From JBIOHP01 sp044449065 (GTDB taxonomy: Bacteria > Bacteroidota > Ignavibacteria > UBA10030 > SZUA-254): a stretch of DNA of 64,000 bases. Shown piece after piece: positions 1-8,912 of the stretch. Position numbers and translations under genes: made by a program. The first letter of the stretch is position 1, and each line of letters starts with the position of its first letter. Location of the stretch: contig JBIOHP010000004.1 of assembly GCA_044449065.1 (NCBI GenBank), forward strand, positions 62,001 to 126,000, in the 5' to 3' direction. The notes under the pieces are model-generated. The model had not been told where the DNA came from and made no database searches. It saw nothing but the letters and a program-made list of their open reading frames with translations.

Positions 1-1039
1 CCCCTATGTTACTAAAATTGCCTATATTGCCACTGATACATCCACGTCTGCCATCCTGGCTCAAACCTCGGCGTATGTTGTCGTTGACCGGTCGGGCTTA
101 CCCGATGCAGATATATTCGGGGTTACTAAAAGTGACGGATCCTATAGTTGTTCTGATAGTTTGCGATTCCCCGTGGCGCTAAAGCAACTCGATAACGCGA
201 TCATCAGCATGACTACAACCGATCCGGCAGAACGCGCCAGAATCTCCTACGGCAGCGCGGACAGTGTTCAGATCATCCTTCGCGATACACTCACAGGGAA
301 ACAAAACGTTCATTACCAATGGCTCACAAGAGGAGCAAACGAATTTCACTATACATGGAATCCATCACTGACGAATTATGATAACACGAATCTTCAGTAC
401 GGGAAAAAGATTCCCGCGACTCCTCCCATAATACCGGGGGATTGGAATTCAATCAAGTTCACCGATCAGCATGGCACCATACAGACGTTATATTTCAGCC
501 CCGCCGACTCCACGCTTGATCTTGGACCGTACGAATTACCTCCGCCGCCTCCCCTGGGTATTTTCGATGTTCGCTTCGATACTCAATATATGGTGGCGCC
601 CGGCAGTTACACCGATACCATCTCATATCCAATCACCGTACAAGCGGCAGATTCAGGTTTTCCGGTAGTGGTAGAGTGGAATACTCCTTACCCTATAACA
701 GTTTATGGACAACTCAACTATGGAGCAAACCAACAATGGCTTACAGGCACGGGAACGATTACCGTCAGCGACAAATATACCTACTTTTATCTCACGGTTT
801 TGCCTTCCGGTTCTAACCCGTTAGCGCCAACACGCTGGAGTTCGGTTAATCCTTACCCCAATCCCACAAATGGTTCGTCAAAATTCACCTATAACGTTGC
901 TGCGAGAGCGGCTATAAGAATTACCGTATACAACTTACGCGGAGAGTTGCTCACAACGCTTGTCGATTCGAGGATGAGCCCGAATACCTATACCGTTTCC
1001 TTCGACACGGGAACTCTCGCTCTTGATGGATGTCATTAA
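1..1039 (+). CDS. Secreted protein with T9SS-type C-terminal sorting domain, 5' partial
   Basis: The reading frame is open from base 2 to the TAA at 1037-1039, so the gene starts upstream of the window; the TTG at 161 is not a convincing start. About the last 65 residues resemble the type A sorting domain of the type IX secretion system: a YPNPTNGSS block, then an ITVYNLRGELLTTLVDS-type segment. The domain stops at TGTLALDGCH, whereas family members continue for roughly 20-25 residues with a SG-x-YFYRL strand and a basic tail. The C-terminus may therefore be truncated, or it may be a divergent end. The upstream region is beta-rich with a Pro-rich linker (PPPPP near 540) and has no recognised catalytic motif. 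Likely exported to the surface or outside; function unknown. Confidence 0.7.
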   Translation, partial: PYVTKIAYIATDTSTSAILAQTSAYVVVDRSGLPDADIFGVTKSDGSYSCSDSLRFPVALKQLDNAIISMTTTDPAERARISYGSADSVQIILRDTLTGKQNVHYQWLTRGANEFHYTWNPSLTNYDNTNLQYGKKIPATPPIIPGDWNSIKFTDQHGTIQTLYFSPADSTLDLGPYELPPPPPLGIFDVRFDTQYMVAPGSYTDTISYPITVQAADSGFPVVVEWNTPYPITVYGQLNYGANQQWLTGTGTITVSDKYTYFYLTVLPSGSNPLAPTRWSSVNPYPNPTNGSSKFTYNVAARAAIRITVYNLRGELLTTLVDSRMSPNTYTVSFDTGTLALDGCH

Positions 1040-1255
1040 CTCCACATCGAATTGCATAATATTTCATTCCTGATCGGAGGATGAGAGGCAGATAGGTTTC
1101 TATGCTTCCATCACATTAAATTTTATTTATTTTCACAAGGGAACATTGCGCCATCGCCGGAAGTTAAACGAATGTGACGCCGCAGAAATACTCGACAGTG
1201 TTTTTGCGTTATTCAGTACGCTGGATGTATTCATATATTCTGAAAGGGTTTTTCA

Positions 1256-2710
1256 ATGAAACAATGCATGGTAATCGTTATGCTCTTGGTTGCTGCGGGA
1301 TGGTTTTTACCGCTTCAAGCGCAGCAAAAATCTATCACCGCCTCCGATAGAACCGCCGTCAGTATCACCGTGTACAATCAGGATCTCTCGTTAATCAGGG
1401 AAGAACGAACGATTGATCTCCAAAAAGGATTATCAACGGTCATCATTCCTGATATTCCCGCTACTATCGATGGAACGTCGCTTCATTTTTCCAGTCTCAC
1501 AAATCCCACAGGGGTGAGTGTGCTGGAACAGAATTACCAGTACGATCTCGTGAGCCAGGATAAACTTCTTGGAAAATATATCGGCAAAGAGGTGGAGTTT
1601 GTGCGTGTGAACGACGAAACCAAGAAAGAATATACCGATAAAGGGATATTGCTTACGTCATTCAATCCCGGCCTTATTGCCAGAATAAACGGAAAAATTG
1701 AAATAAACCCGATTGGGCGGCTTGTTCTACCGAGTCTACCCGAAGGGCTTATACTTAAACCACGTCTCGAATGGCTCGTTTCATCTACCGAAGGAGGCAA
1801 ACAAAATACCGAAATCAGTTATCTTGCAGGGCAGATCTCCTGGAACTGCAACTATGTTGTTTTGCTGAACAAAGACGACAACCAACTCGGTCTTACCGGA
1901 TGGGTGACGTTAGTGAATAATTCCGGGACGTCTTTCAGCGATGCGGCGCTTAAACTTGTTGCAGGAGATGTAAATATGGTCCGGCAAAATTTCCGGACAG
2001 ATGGCGGAATAGCAAAAGCGATGACGCTGGAACAAGCGCCGCAGTTCGCACAGACCGATCTGTTTGAGTACAAATTGTACACGCTCCAGCGGCACACGGA
2101 TTTAAATAACAACGAAACGAAACAGATCGAGCTTGTCTCAGGCAATGAAGTCGCTGCAAAAAAAGTGTTGATTTACGACGGCATCGCCGATCAATGGCGG
2201 TACTGGTACAACAATTACGACTACCGGACAAATGGGAGTTTCGGCCAGCAATCCAACCAAAAAGTTGGGGTGTACATCACGTTTAAGAATGATAAGGCCT
2301 CCGGTCTCGGAATCGCGCTGCCGAAGGGCAAGGTGAGAGTTTATAAAAAAGACGACGACGGCAAGGAACAATTTATCGGCGAGAACGAGATCGATCATAC
2401 GCCTAAAGACGAAGAAATAAAATTATATCTTGGCAACGCGTTCGACGTGGTGGGAGAGAGAGCTCAAACTGATTTTAAAACTATTTCTAAACGGACGGTT
2501 GAAGAAACCATCACCATTAAAGTGAGAAACCATAAAGAGGAATCCGTTGAGGTACAGGTGTACGAACATCCCTGGCGCTGGAACCAGTGGGAAATCACGC
2601 ATAGCAGCGACGATTATGTGAAGATCGATCAATCGACCATCAAATTCCCAGTGAAGCTGGCAAAAGATGAAGAAAAAGTTATCACCTATACAATCAGGTA
2701 TTCGTGGTAG
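1256..2710 (+). CDS. DUF4139 domain-containing exported protein
   Basis: A 484-residue protein that starts with a signal peptide (positively charged MKQC, hydrophobic stretch to about residue 20, LQAQQ cleavage region). The body matches the DUF4139 family: an early VTVYN-Q-L-I-E segment, several beta-rich segments with a conserved YLAGQISWNCNYV-like block near residue 190, and a C-terminal stretch with VEVQVYEHPW before the end. Family members are periplasmic or outer-membrane-associated proteins of unknown biochemical role. The gene stands alone and is followed by a strong terminator at 2746-2785. A possible -10 TATATT at 1234 precedes the start, and GAAAGGG before ATG 1256 serves as ribosome binding site. 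The family call is firm; no function is assigned. Confidence 0.8.
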   Translation: MKQCMVIVMLLVAAGWFLPLQAQQKSITASDRTAVSITVYNQDLSLIREERTIDLQKGLSTVIIPDIPATIDGTSLHFSSLTNPTGVSVLEQNYQYDLVSQDKLLGKYIGKEVEFVRVNDETKKEYTDKGILLTSFNPGLIARINGKIEINPIGRLVLPSLPEGLILKPRLEWLVSSTEGGKQNTEISYLAGQISWNCNYVVLLNKDDNQLGLTGWVTLVNNSGTSFSDAALKLVAGDVNMVRQNFRTDGGIAKAMTLEQAPQFAQTDLFEYKLYTLQRHTDLNNNETKQIELVSGNEVAAKKVLIYDGIADQWRYWYNNYDYRTNGSFGQQSNQKVGVYITFKNDKASGLGIALPKGKVRVYKKDDDGKEQFIGENEIDHTPKDEEIKLYLGNAFDVVGERAQTDFKTISKRTVEETITIKVRNHKEESVEVQVYEHPWRWNQWEITHSSDDYVKIDQSTIKFPVKLAKDEEKVITYTIRYSW

Positions 2711-2745
2711 GATGGTTAAATTAGAATAACTACACGGTGGGTATT

Positions 2746-2788
2746 AAAAGCAAGACGCCACGGGAATCGGCGTCTTGCTTTTTTCTTA
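2746..2788. terminator. Bidirectional intrinsic terminator
   Basis: Perfect 14-bp inverted repeat: AAAAGCAAGACGCC at 2746-2759 and its complement at 2769-2782, with a 9-base loop, followed by a T-run. The A-run on the left arm makes it work in both directions. It sits between the convergent DUF4139 gene and fbp. Confidence 0.85.
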
Positions 2789-2826
2789 AATCAAATTTAT
2801 TTAAACAATCCTCTCCTTCAATAAAA

Positions 2827-3846
2827 TTAACGTGTTCTCTTCCCCGATAAAAATTCGTAACACAAATCCACATCCTCGGCGCTGCCGAGGAATACCGGTG
2901 TGTGTTGATGAAGCGACGTCGGTTGAACATCGAGCATACGGATTTTCCCGTCGATAGCTTTCCCTCCCGCGTGTTCAATAACGAACGACATGGGATTGCA
3001 TTCGTACATGAGACGCAGTTTTCCGTTCGGATTTTTGGAATCTCCAGGATAAGCGAATATCCCGCCATACAATAGAGTGCGATGAATATCGGCTAACATA
3101 GTGCCGATATACCGCAATGAATACGGTCTGCCGGTATCTTTATCATCCTGTTTAAGAAAATCGATATACCGCTGCATACCGTCGCTCCACCGGGAATAAT
3201 TTCCCTCGTTCAAGCTGTATATTTTTCCTTTTGACGGTATTTTCATGTTCTCATGCGAAAGGAGAAATTCCCCCACTGTTGGATCGAGAGTAAAACCGTG
3301 AACACCGTTGCCGGTTGTGTAAACGAACATTGTGCTGGTGCCGTAGACAATATAACCTGCGGCAACCTGATTGTGTCCGGGCTGTAAACAATCTTCGAGA
3401 GTGCCATTGCCGGATTCCGAGAGTCGTTTATAGATGCTGAAGATCGTTCCAATGGTGATATTTGCGTCAATGTTGGATGATCCATCGAGCGGATCATAGA
3501 GAAGCACGTATTTTCCCTGCCGGTATTGCGGCGGGACATGGAGAATGTCTTCATTTTCCTCCGAAGCCATCACGCAAATGTGGCCTCCGTGGTCCATCGC
3601 TTTGAAAACTGTCTCATCCGCAAAAACATCTAATTTTTTTACAAGGTCGCCGCTCACATTTATCGTTCCCGTGGAGCCGAGGATGTTCACCAGGCCCGCT
3701 TTGCTCACTTCCCTCCAGACTAATTTAGCGGCGAGCGAGAGATCGTGGAGCAGATGAGAAAACTCGCCCGTTGCACCCGGATATTGTTCTTCCTGTTCGT
3801 TGATGAAACGCTGAAGGGTCATAAATTTTCTTGTCGTTACAGCCAT
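2827..3846 (-). CDS. fbp: Fructose-1,6-bisphosphatase, class I
   Basis: 339 residues, the usual length for class I FBPase. It hydrolyses fructose 1,6-bisphosphate to fructose 6-phosphate in gluconeogenesis in the cytoplasm. The metal-binding signature LLYDPLDGSSNID is present around residue 115-128, preceded by a SEE (ASEENED) motif and followed by NEGNYSRW and the C-terminal substrate-site segment CNPMSFVIEHAGG. The start is ATG 3846 with GAGGAGT just upstream. A promoter-like sequence lies 50-78 bases upstream. The gene is divergent from etfB and convergent with the DUF4139 gene. No anomalies seen. Confidence 0.95.
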   Translation of the reverse strand: MAVTTRKFMTLQRFINEQEEQYPGATGEFSHLLHDLSLAAKLVWREVSKAGLVNILGSTGTINVSGDLVKKLDVFADETVFKAMDHGGHICVMASEENEDILHVPPQYRQGKYVLLYDPLDGSSNIDANITIGTIFSIYKRLSESGNGTLEDCLQPGHNQVAAGYIVYGTSTMFVYTTGNGVHGFTLDPTVGEFLLSHENMKIPSKGKIYSLNEGNYSRWSDGMQRYIDFLKQDDKDTGRPYSLRYIGTMLADIHRTLLYGGIFAYPGDSKNPNGKLRLMYECNPMSFVIEHAGGKAIDGKIRMLDVQPTSLHQHTPVFLGSAEDVDLCYEFLSGKRTR

Positions 3847-3895
3847 AAGAACTCCTCGTTAATAGTGTTCGATCCGGATGATCTTCAAAAACAAA

Positions 3896-3924
3896 AATGT
3901 ACCAAAAAGACCTCTGAGTTGCAA
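3896..3924 (-). promoter_or_regulatory. Candidate sigma-70-type promoter of fbp
   Basis: On the minus strand TTGCAA (3924-3919), a 17-base spacer and TACATT (3901-3896) lie about 50 bases before the fbp start. The same -35/spacer/-10 pattern occurs before several other genes in the window. Confidence 0.5.
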
Positions 3925-4037
3925 CACACTTGTTGGATTTATTGAGAATTTTAGGTATCTTTATAAAATTATTCCACGTATGGTAACAACTCAATGTTTG
4001 TAAAACAACCACAAATAATCACCCCGGAATCAAAAAA

Positions 4038-4784
4038 ATGAAATTTGTCGTATGCGTCAATCATGTGCCGGACACCGAAACCAAGGTAAAAGTCGGTTCG
4101 GATAATAAAACTCTCGATCGGACCGGCGTTAATTTTATACTCAGCCCGTACGATGAATTTGCCATCGAAGCGGCATTGAAACTCAAAGAAAAGTTCGGGG
4201 GCGAGACACTCGCCATATCCCTTGGCGGCGACGCCCACAAAGAAACCCTCCGGAAAGCGTTAGCCATGGGGATTGAGAAAGCAATCCTTTTGAAAGACGA
4301 CTCGGTGCGGGATTCATTTTCAATTGCACGCGCACTCGCGGAAGAGTTGAAAAAAATCGCTCCTGACTGCGTTTTCTTTGGGAAACAATCCATCGATTTC
4401 ACCGATGAACAGATTCCGGTTCTTGTTGCAGAATTTCTCGGCATTCCATCAGTTTCGGTCGTTGTTAAATTGGACGTTCAGGACAACAAAGTTATTTGTG
4501 AACGGGAAATTGAAGGCGGTCACGAAATCGTGGAAACAAAACTCCCCGCCGTCATCTCGACGCAAAAGGGATTGAACGAACCGCGCTACCCGTCGCTCAA
4601 AGGCATCATGTCGGCAAAAACCAAACCGATCGAAGAACGCCAGCCGGTTGCGGTTCCGCCGCATGTTGAAACGATTCGCATGCATCAACCCCCCGCCAAA
4701 CAGGCGGGTAAAATAGTCGGGACGGATGCCGGCGCTGTGCATGAACTCGTTCGCCTTCTCCACGAAGAAGCAAAAGTAATTTGA
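4038..4784 (+). CDS. etfB: Electron transfer flavoprotein subunit beta
   Basis: 248 residues, typical for EtfB. The sequence opens with MKFVVCVNHVPDTE and shows the family pattern N-x-I-x-S-P-Y-D-E-F-A-I-E-A-A-L (residues 36-49) and the AMP-binding region GIEKAILLKDD. With EtfA it forms the FAD/AMP-containing heterodimer that passes electrons from acyl-CoA and other dehydrogenases to the quinone pool through ETF-quinone oxidoreductase. The signature VETKLPAVISTQKGLNEPRYPSL-like region near residue 165-190 is the conserved beta-subunit motif. etfA follows 73 bases downstream, so the two are probably cotranscribed. No ETF-QO or acyl-CoA dehydrogenase is in view. Confidence 0.95.
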   Translation: MKFVVCVNHVPDTETKVKVGSDNKTLDRTGVNFILSPYDEFAIEAALKLKEKFGGETLAISLGGDAHKETLRKALAMGIEKAILLKDDSVRDSFSIARALAEELKKIAPDCVFFGKQSIDFTDEQIPVLVAEFLGIPSVSVVVKLDVQDNKVICEREIEGGHEIVETKLPAVISTQKGLNEPRYPSLKGIMSAKTKPIEERQPVAVPPHVETIRMHQPPAKQAGKIVGTDAGAVHELVRLLHEEAKVI

Positions 4785-4857
4785 CAGCGTGAACAACCCT
4801 ACGCATTTGACACAATAACAAAAGACCATTGCAAAATTATTAGTTAAAATTAATATT

Positions 4858-5832
4858 ATGAAAATCATTGCATTTGCAGAACAACGGGAAAATAAATTTA
4901 AAAAAGCTGCCTTTGAAGTAACACAGGCATCCGCGAAGATTGCTTCCCAGCTTGGCGCCGAACATATCACTATCGTTATCGGCGATGCTATCGAAGCGAT
5001 TCTACCCGCCCTGGGGCAATACGGAGCGACAAAAGTGATCGCCGTTCAGGATCCCCGGTTGAATTCCTACTCAACAACCGCGTACGCAAAGATTATTGCC
5101 GAGATTGCCCGGAAAGAATCAGGATCGGTATTATTCTTTCCCGCAAGCCAGATGGGAAAAGATTTAGCGCCCCGTGTTGCCGCAAAACTCGACGCCGGCG
5201 TCGCGGCGGATTGCATCGCGGTGAAAGTGGAAGGCGGCGATATTATCGCAACGAGACCTGTCTATGCAGGAAAAGCAATGATCGATCTTAAGGTCGCCTC
5301 GGCAATTAAAATTTTTACTTTGAGACCGAACGTATTTACCGCTTCGCCGGTAAACGGCGGAACTGTTTCAGTAGAAAAAGTATTAGTAAACTTGACCGAC
5401 GCTGATTTTATCGTTAAAGTAACAGGAACAAAAATCAACGCCGGCAGACCGGACGTAACAGAAGCGAGCATTATTGTTTCAGGCGGCAGAGGGATGAAGG
5501 CGCCGGAGAACTTCCAACTTGTTGAAAAACTTGCGGATGCATTTGGCGGCGCAGTGGGAGCGTCCCGCGCTGTTGTCGATGCAGGTTGGCGCCCGCACGA
5601 CGAGCAGGTGGGTCAGACGGGAAAAACAGTTTCACCGACACTGTACGTTGCCTGCGGAATATCCGGTGCGATTCAACATCTTGCGGGTATGTCCTCTTCT
5701 AAGTATATTGTAGCTATAAACAAGGACAAGGACGCTCCGATTTTTCAGGTCGCAGATTACGGTATCGTGGGCGATGTTTTTGAAGTTATGCCGCCCCTGA
5801 TCGAGGAAGTTAAAAAGATTCAGGGGAAATAA
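4858..5832 (+). CDS. etfA: Electron transfer flavoprotein subunit alpha
   Basis: 324 residues, normal for EtfA. The C-terminal FAD-binding domain is clear: an IVSGGRGM segment near residue 205, VGASRAVVDAGW, the GQTGKTVSPTLYVACGISG block around 255-275 and the final IVAINKDKDAPIFQVADYGIVGD. The N-terminal domain pairs with EtfB. It carries the redox-active FAD of the ETF heterodimer. It starts at ATG 4858, downstream of etfB and 35 bases upstream of the bifunctional nuclease gene, which suggests one transcript. Confidence 0.95.
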   Translation: MKIIAFAEQRENKFKKAAFEVTQASAKIASQLGAEHITIVIGDAIEAILPALGQYGATKVIAVQDPRLNSYSTTAYAKIIAEIARKESGSVLFFPASQMGKDLAPRVAAKLDAGVAADCIAVKVEGGDIIATRPVYAGKAMIDLKVASAIKIFTLRPNVFTASPVNGGTVSVEKVLVNLTDADFIVKVTGTKINAGRPDVTEASIIVSGGRGMKAPENFQLVEKLADAFGGAVGASRAVVDAGWRPHDEQVGQTGKTVSPTLYVACGISGAIQHLAGMSSSKYIVAINKDKDAPIFQVADYGIVGDVFEVMPPLIEEVKKIQGK

Positions 5833-5867
5833 ATGACGCAAATAATGATCAGGTAGGAAACGCAGTT

Positions 5868-6440
5868 TTGGAAAAGATTCAGGTAGACATATTGGGACTT
5901 TCAACCAGTCCTTCAAGCGGTGGAGCGTACGCGCTTATCCTTAAAGAGGTGAACGGCGACCGCCGGCTGCCGATTATTATCGGCGCGTTCGAAGCTCAAT
6001 CCATTGCGCTGGAAATGGAAGGAATCAAACCCCCACGCCCGCTGACCCACGACCTGATGAAAAACATTATTGATGCGCTCGGTATCGGCGTCAATGAAAT
6101 CATGATAAACGATCTCAAGGATGGGACGTTCTACGCCAAGATCAGTTTAGACAGCCAGGAGATCGATTCACGACCCAGCGATGCGATAGCTCTTGCCGTG
6201 CGGTATGGAGTACCGATTTTTGTTTCGGATAAAGTGATGCAGGAGGCGGCATTTTTACCCGAACAGGAAGATCAAGAAGCTGCAGATCCTGCTGCTCCCC
6301 CAAAACCAAAAGAAGTAAAACTGACAAAATTAGAAGCCCTCCGCGCGCAACTGACCGAAGCAATTGAACGGGAAGATTATGAGAAGGCAGCCCAATTGAG
6401 AGATGATATTCGAAAATTAGAGAACAGAAAACCTTCCTGA
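5868..6440 (+). CDS. Bifunctional nuclease (BFN/DUF151) family protein with UVR motif
   Basis: 190 residues. Residues 1-130 match the bifunctional nuclease domain (DUF151): VDILGLSTSPSSGGAYALIL, then LPIIIGAFEAQSIALEMEG, RPLTHDLM and SRPSDAIALAVRYGVPIF, all strongly conserved. After a Pro-rich linker the C-terminal 40 residues form a UVR (UvrB/UvrC-type) motif, EREDYEKAAQLRDDI. This BFN-UVR arrangement is common in Bacteroidota and Chlorobi. The start is TTG at 5868 with AGGTAGGAAA upstream; no better ATG exists before the conserved VDILGLS. Proposed nuclease activity rests on plant homologues; the bacterial role is not settled. Confidence 0.85.
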   Translation: MEKIQVDILGLSTSPSSGGAYALILKEVNGDRRLPIIIGAFEAQSIALEMEGIKPPRPLTHDLMKNIIDALGIGVNEIMINDLKDGTFYAKISLDSQEIDSRPSDAIALAVRYGVPIFVSDKVMQEAAFLPEQEDQEAADPAAPPKPKEVKLTKLEALRAQLTEAIEREDYEKAAQLRDDIRKLENRKPS

Positions 6441-6459
6441 CCGGAAGAATCCGCCAACC

Positions 6460-7191
6460 TCAAGGGCGTCCGGCTGAACCCCTGTCAATCAAGCTTTTCA
6501 TTTCTTTTACAGCGTTTCCCCATCCGACTTTTATCGCGTGAACTACAATCGCGTGACCGATGCTCACTTCTTCGATCTCATGTATTGCAGCGACCGGAAG
6601 AATATTCGAGTAACCCAATCCGTGTCCGGCATTTACGACTAATCCCAATCCGCATCCATAGACTGCGATCTTGTATATGGTGTGGAGGAACTTCTCCCGC
6701 GCTTTTTCCTTTTTCGCGTCGGCGTATCCGCCTGTATGGATCTCAATCATATCGGCGGATATTTCTATTGCGGCGTCTACCTGCGATTTCACAGGATCGA
6801 TAAACAAGCTGACCGGAATTCCACTCGCATGAAGATTTTTAATATCCTTCTTCAATGAATTTTTTAACCGGGCAACGTCAAGTCCGCCCTCAGTAGTGAG
6901 CTCCTGTCGCTTCTCGGGCACCAGCGTAACCAGGTCGGGTTTGATGCGTTTTGCTATCGCGATAATTTCCTTTGTCGCCGCCATTTCTAAATCCAACCGC
7001 GTGGAAATATTTTTCCGCAGACGTTTCACGTCTTCATCGCGTATATGCCTGCGGTCTTCGCGGAGATGGCAAACGATGCCGTTTGCGCCTGCTTCTTCGG
7101 CAATAAGAGCTGCTTCAACAGGATCGGGGATTTTCCCGCCGCGCGCATTTCGTAATGTTGCTATATGATCGATATTAATAGAGAGTTTCAT
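6460..7191 (-). CDS. pdxJ: Pyridoxine 5'-phosphate synthase
   Basis: Condenses 1-deoxyxylulose 5-phosphate with 3-amino-2-oxopropyl phosphate in DXP-dependent vitamin B6 synthesis. The start is placed at ATG 7191 because the protein begins MKLSINIDHIATLRNARGG, the conserved PdxJ N-terminus; an upstream in-frame start at 7245 would add 18 unconserved residues. Visible motifs are ITVHLRED-equivalent VCHLREDRRHI (residues 41-51), the LVPEKR substrate loop, FIDP near 130, and EIHTGGYA. 243 residues, normal length. The YbbR-like gene lies 65 bases upstream on the same strand, and the 3' end converges on the BFN gene with a 19-base gap. Confidence 0.93.
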   Translation of the reverse strand: MKLSINIDHIATLRNARGGKIPDPVEAALIAEEAGANGIVCHLREDRRHIRDEDVKRLRKNISTRLDLEMAATKEIIAIAKRIKPDLVTLVPEKRQELTTEGGLDVARLKNSLKKDIKNLHASGIPVSLFIDPVKSQVDAAIEISADMIEIHTGGYADAKKEKAREKFLHTIYKIAVYGCGLGLVVNAGHGLGYSNILPVAAIHEIEEVSIGHAIVVHAIKVGWGNAVKEMKSLIDRGSAGRP

Positions 7192-7256
7192 GTATAAGAA
7201 TGTATCCTGATAAATATTACAGGGTAAACGAACCTCGCCTGTCAAATATAATTTAT

Positions 7257-8180
7257 TTAAAGTTTCTTCCGGATGATAAACTGAAACTGTTCCGGAATTT
7301 TCCGGATCACCTGAACCATTTGTGGTGAATTCAAAGCAGGCGACGCCACACCGCTGCTATCCTGAACAATCGCATTATAATCAACGCTCGCCTGGAAATC
7401 ATCGTTCGTCAGTTTTGCTAATTGTTCTATCCCGCCCCGCACGATAATATCCATTTTGGGAGGGATAAAGATAACCTCCCGGTTTGAGGGAACTGCCATA
7501 GCGCTTAATGGTATGCCTGAAAATGTTTTCTCAGCAAAATGTTCAATATCCGCGTAATAATGAACGGCAGCCGGCAACACTTCCACGGAATAGGTCGGGG
7601 GCGTATCAAGAGGAATATCTTCATTAAGCGCGGTATGACGGTCGTCGAACCGCCGGTGAATTGTCGACCATTCCTTGACTCCCGCGATCATGAACTGCGA
7701 TCCGGAGATAACGACGCTTTCGGGAATAATGTTCACCGCTCCAACTTGTCCGTACCCATCCCTGCATGCCACAACGATGCGGGACACAACCGGCACCCGC
7801 TTTTCGCTGTAATCATCCAACGCGAGTAACAACGATTCGGGGATGACGTCGAGCGTTTGAACAGCGAGTGGTAGTTTTACATGTTCCGGCAAATCCTTGC
7901 CCGTAATGATATACGGTTTATCTGTCAGGGACTGCGCGTCGATGTAGTATTTAACGTTCGGTGAAAGATAAATGCTTGCGAGCTGCCAGCCGTTGCCGCG
8001 GAAACGCACGGTCATGCTTTTCGGAACCGGGTATTTAAGGACTTTGCCTTCTTTCACATTCTCGAGCACCACAGGGATATATTTTACAACGATATAATCG
8101 TACCCCATGTTGAGGGCAATCCACATGAGCACCGCGAAGATAACCGAGGCAATAATAATATGGTAGCGTTTATGTTCCAT
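7257..8180 (-). CDS. YbbR-like (CdaR-type) membrane-anchored protein
   Basis: 307 residues with one N-terminal transmembrane helix (residues 8-24, IIIASVIFAVLMWIALN) followed by an extracytoplasmic region. That region consists of repeated beta-rich modules with the YbbR pattern: IPVVLENV, a PxxVxVxG-type segment (ESVVISGSQ near 165) and IPLSAM further on. YbbR/CdaR proteins anchor near diadenylate cyclases in Firmicutes and often sit near glmM or cdaA. Neither is present here, and the downstream partner is pdxJ. Function in this lineage is unknown. Confidence 0.65.
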   Translation of the reverse strand: MEHKRYHIIIASVIFAVLMWIALNMGYDYIVVKYIPVVLENVKEGKVLKYPVPKSMTVRFRGNGWQLASIYLSPNVKYYIDAQSLTDKPYIITGKDLPEHVKLPLAVQTLDVIPESLLLALDDYSEKRVPVVSRIVVACRDGYGQVGAVNIIPESVVISGSQFMIAGVKEWSTIHRRFDDRHTALNEDIPLDTPPTYSVEVLPAAVHYYADIEHFAEKTFSGIPLSAMAVPSNREVIFIPPKMDIIVRGGIEQLAKLTNDDFQASVDYNAIVQDSSGVASPALNSPQMVQVIRKIPEQFQFIIRKKL

Positions 8181-8192
8181 TTAAGAATATTT

Positions 8193-8222
8193 GTTATAGG
8201 ATATTTTAGTTGACTCTATCAA
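8193..8222 (-). promoter_or_regulatory. Candidate promoter of the ybbR-like/pdxJ unit
   Basis: Minus strand TTGATA (8222-8217), 18-base spacer, TATAAC (8198-8193), 13-42 bases before the YbbR-like start. Confidence 0.4.
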
Positions 8223-8250
8223 CCAACATAATCTCCTTATTCAACCCGTT

Positions 8251-8336
8251 CCGTCATTGCGAGTTCCGCAGCAGGGGAACGTCGCCTGCCCGACTGCGTC
8301 GTTCGGGCGGGCAATCTCCTTATATCATTACAAAAT
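8251..8336. repeat. Solo copy of the 'GTCATTGCGAG...CAATCTCC' palindromic repeat
   Basis: The segment begins CCGTCATTGCGAGTTCCG and ends GGGCAATCTCCTTATATC, with internal self-complementary GC-rich blocks (CTGCCCGA near 8286 and TTCGGGCGGG near 8302). Related copies occur at 26941-27018, 43370-43416 and 51487-51560. Unlike those, this copy shows no outer inverted repeat arms. Repeats of this general sequence are widespread REP-like elements in bacteria. Confidence 0.7.
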
Positions 8337-8552
8337 ACAACGGTCGCCCGGTCTAAAAATAAAAACTCCCTCATATAATACTGAAGGAGTTCATCATGTG
8401 CAAGAATTTTGTACAGAGTATAATATCATCAGCTAAAATATACTGAATGGGCAGGATTTAGGCAACATGGAGGGTGTTTATTCTACCGACGAGAAATCGT
8501 TAGGATGGTGAGAGAGCTCCGTAATAATGCCGATATATCTTTGTCGTCGTTA

Positions 8553-8725
8553 ATCCCGTAGGGATGGAATGTCTATAGAATAATCGTGAAGGTTGCGTTC
8601 CGAGCCCCATCGGGGCGTTATGTACATTAACACACAGAACTCGATGTGTATTTTTTACATTTCGCTCCTTTGGAGCTCTTGCGGCACTCACTCCCAATTC
8701 TACAGATATCCCGCTCCTCCGGAGC
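8553..8725. repeat. Array of four short hairpin repeats
   Basis: Four small palindromes at 8553-8565 (ATCCCGTAGGGAT), 8604-8616 (GCCCCATCGGGGC), 8664-8676 (GCTCCTTTGGAGC) and 8713-8725 (GCTCCTCCGGAGC), spaced about 49-60 bases apart. The first two are followed by GGAATGT or GTTATGT; the last two are the same unit in inverted orientation (ACATTTCGCTCC). This is a known style of intergenic repeat in Bacteroidota and Chlorobi. The rest of the 8181-8912 gap holds no gene. Confidence 0.65.
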
Positions 8726-8841
8726 TTTATTGGCGGAAATCAGAAACTTTGTATATGAAAGTTTGAAGACTATGAAGTAAAAGCTATTAAATATTCAGAC
8801 TATATTTTTAATTTCAATCTGTTTCGTTACCCGATGTTTTA

Positions 8842-8870
8842 TTGCCATTCTCCCCTCAAATAAGTATATT
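8842..8870 (+). promoter_or_regulatory. Candidate promoter of the AsmA-like gene
   Basis: TTGCCA (8842-8847), 17-base spacer, TATATT (8865-8870), giving a leader of about 35 bases before ATG 8913. The -35 and -10 hexamers are identical to those before the cold-shock gene at 31094. Confidence 0.6.
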
Positions 8871-8912
8871 TTTTTATGATTTTCATCACTTCGTAAAGAA
8901 AAGAGAACTACC

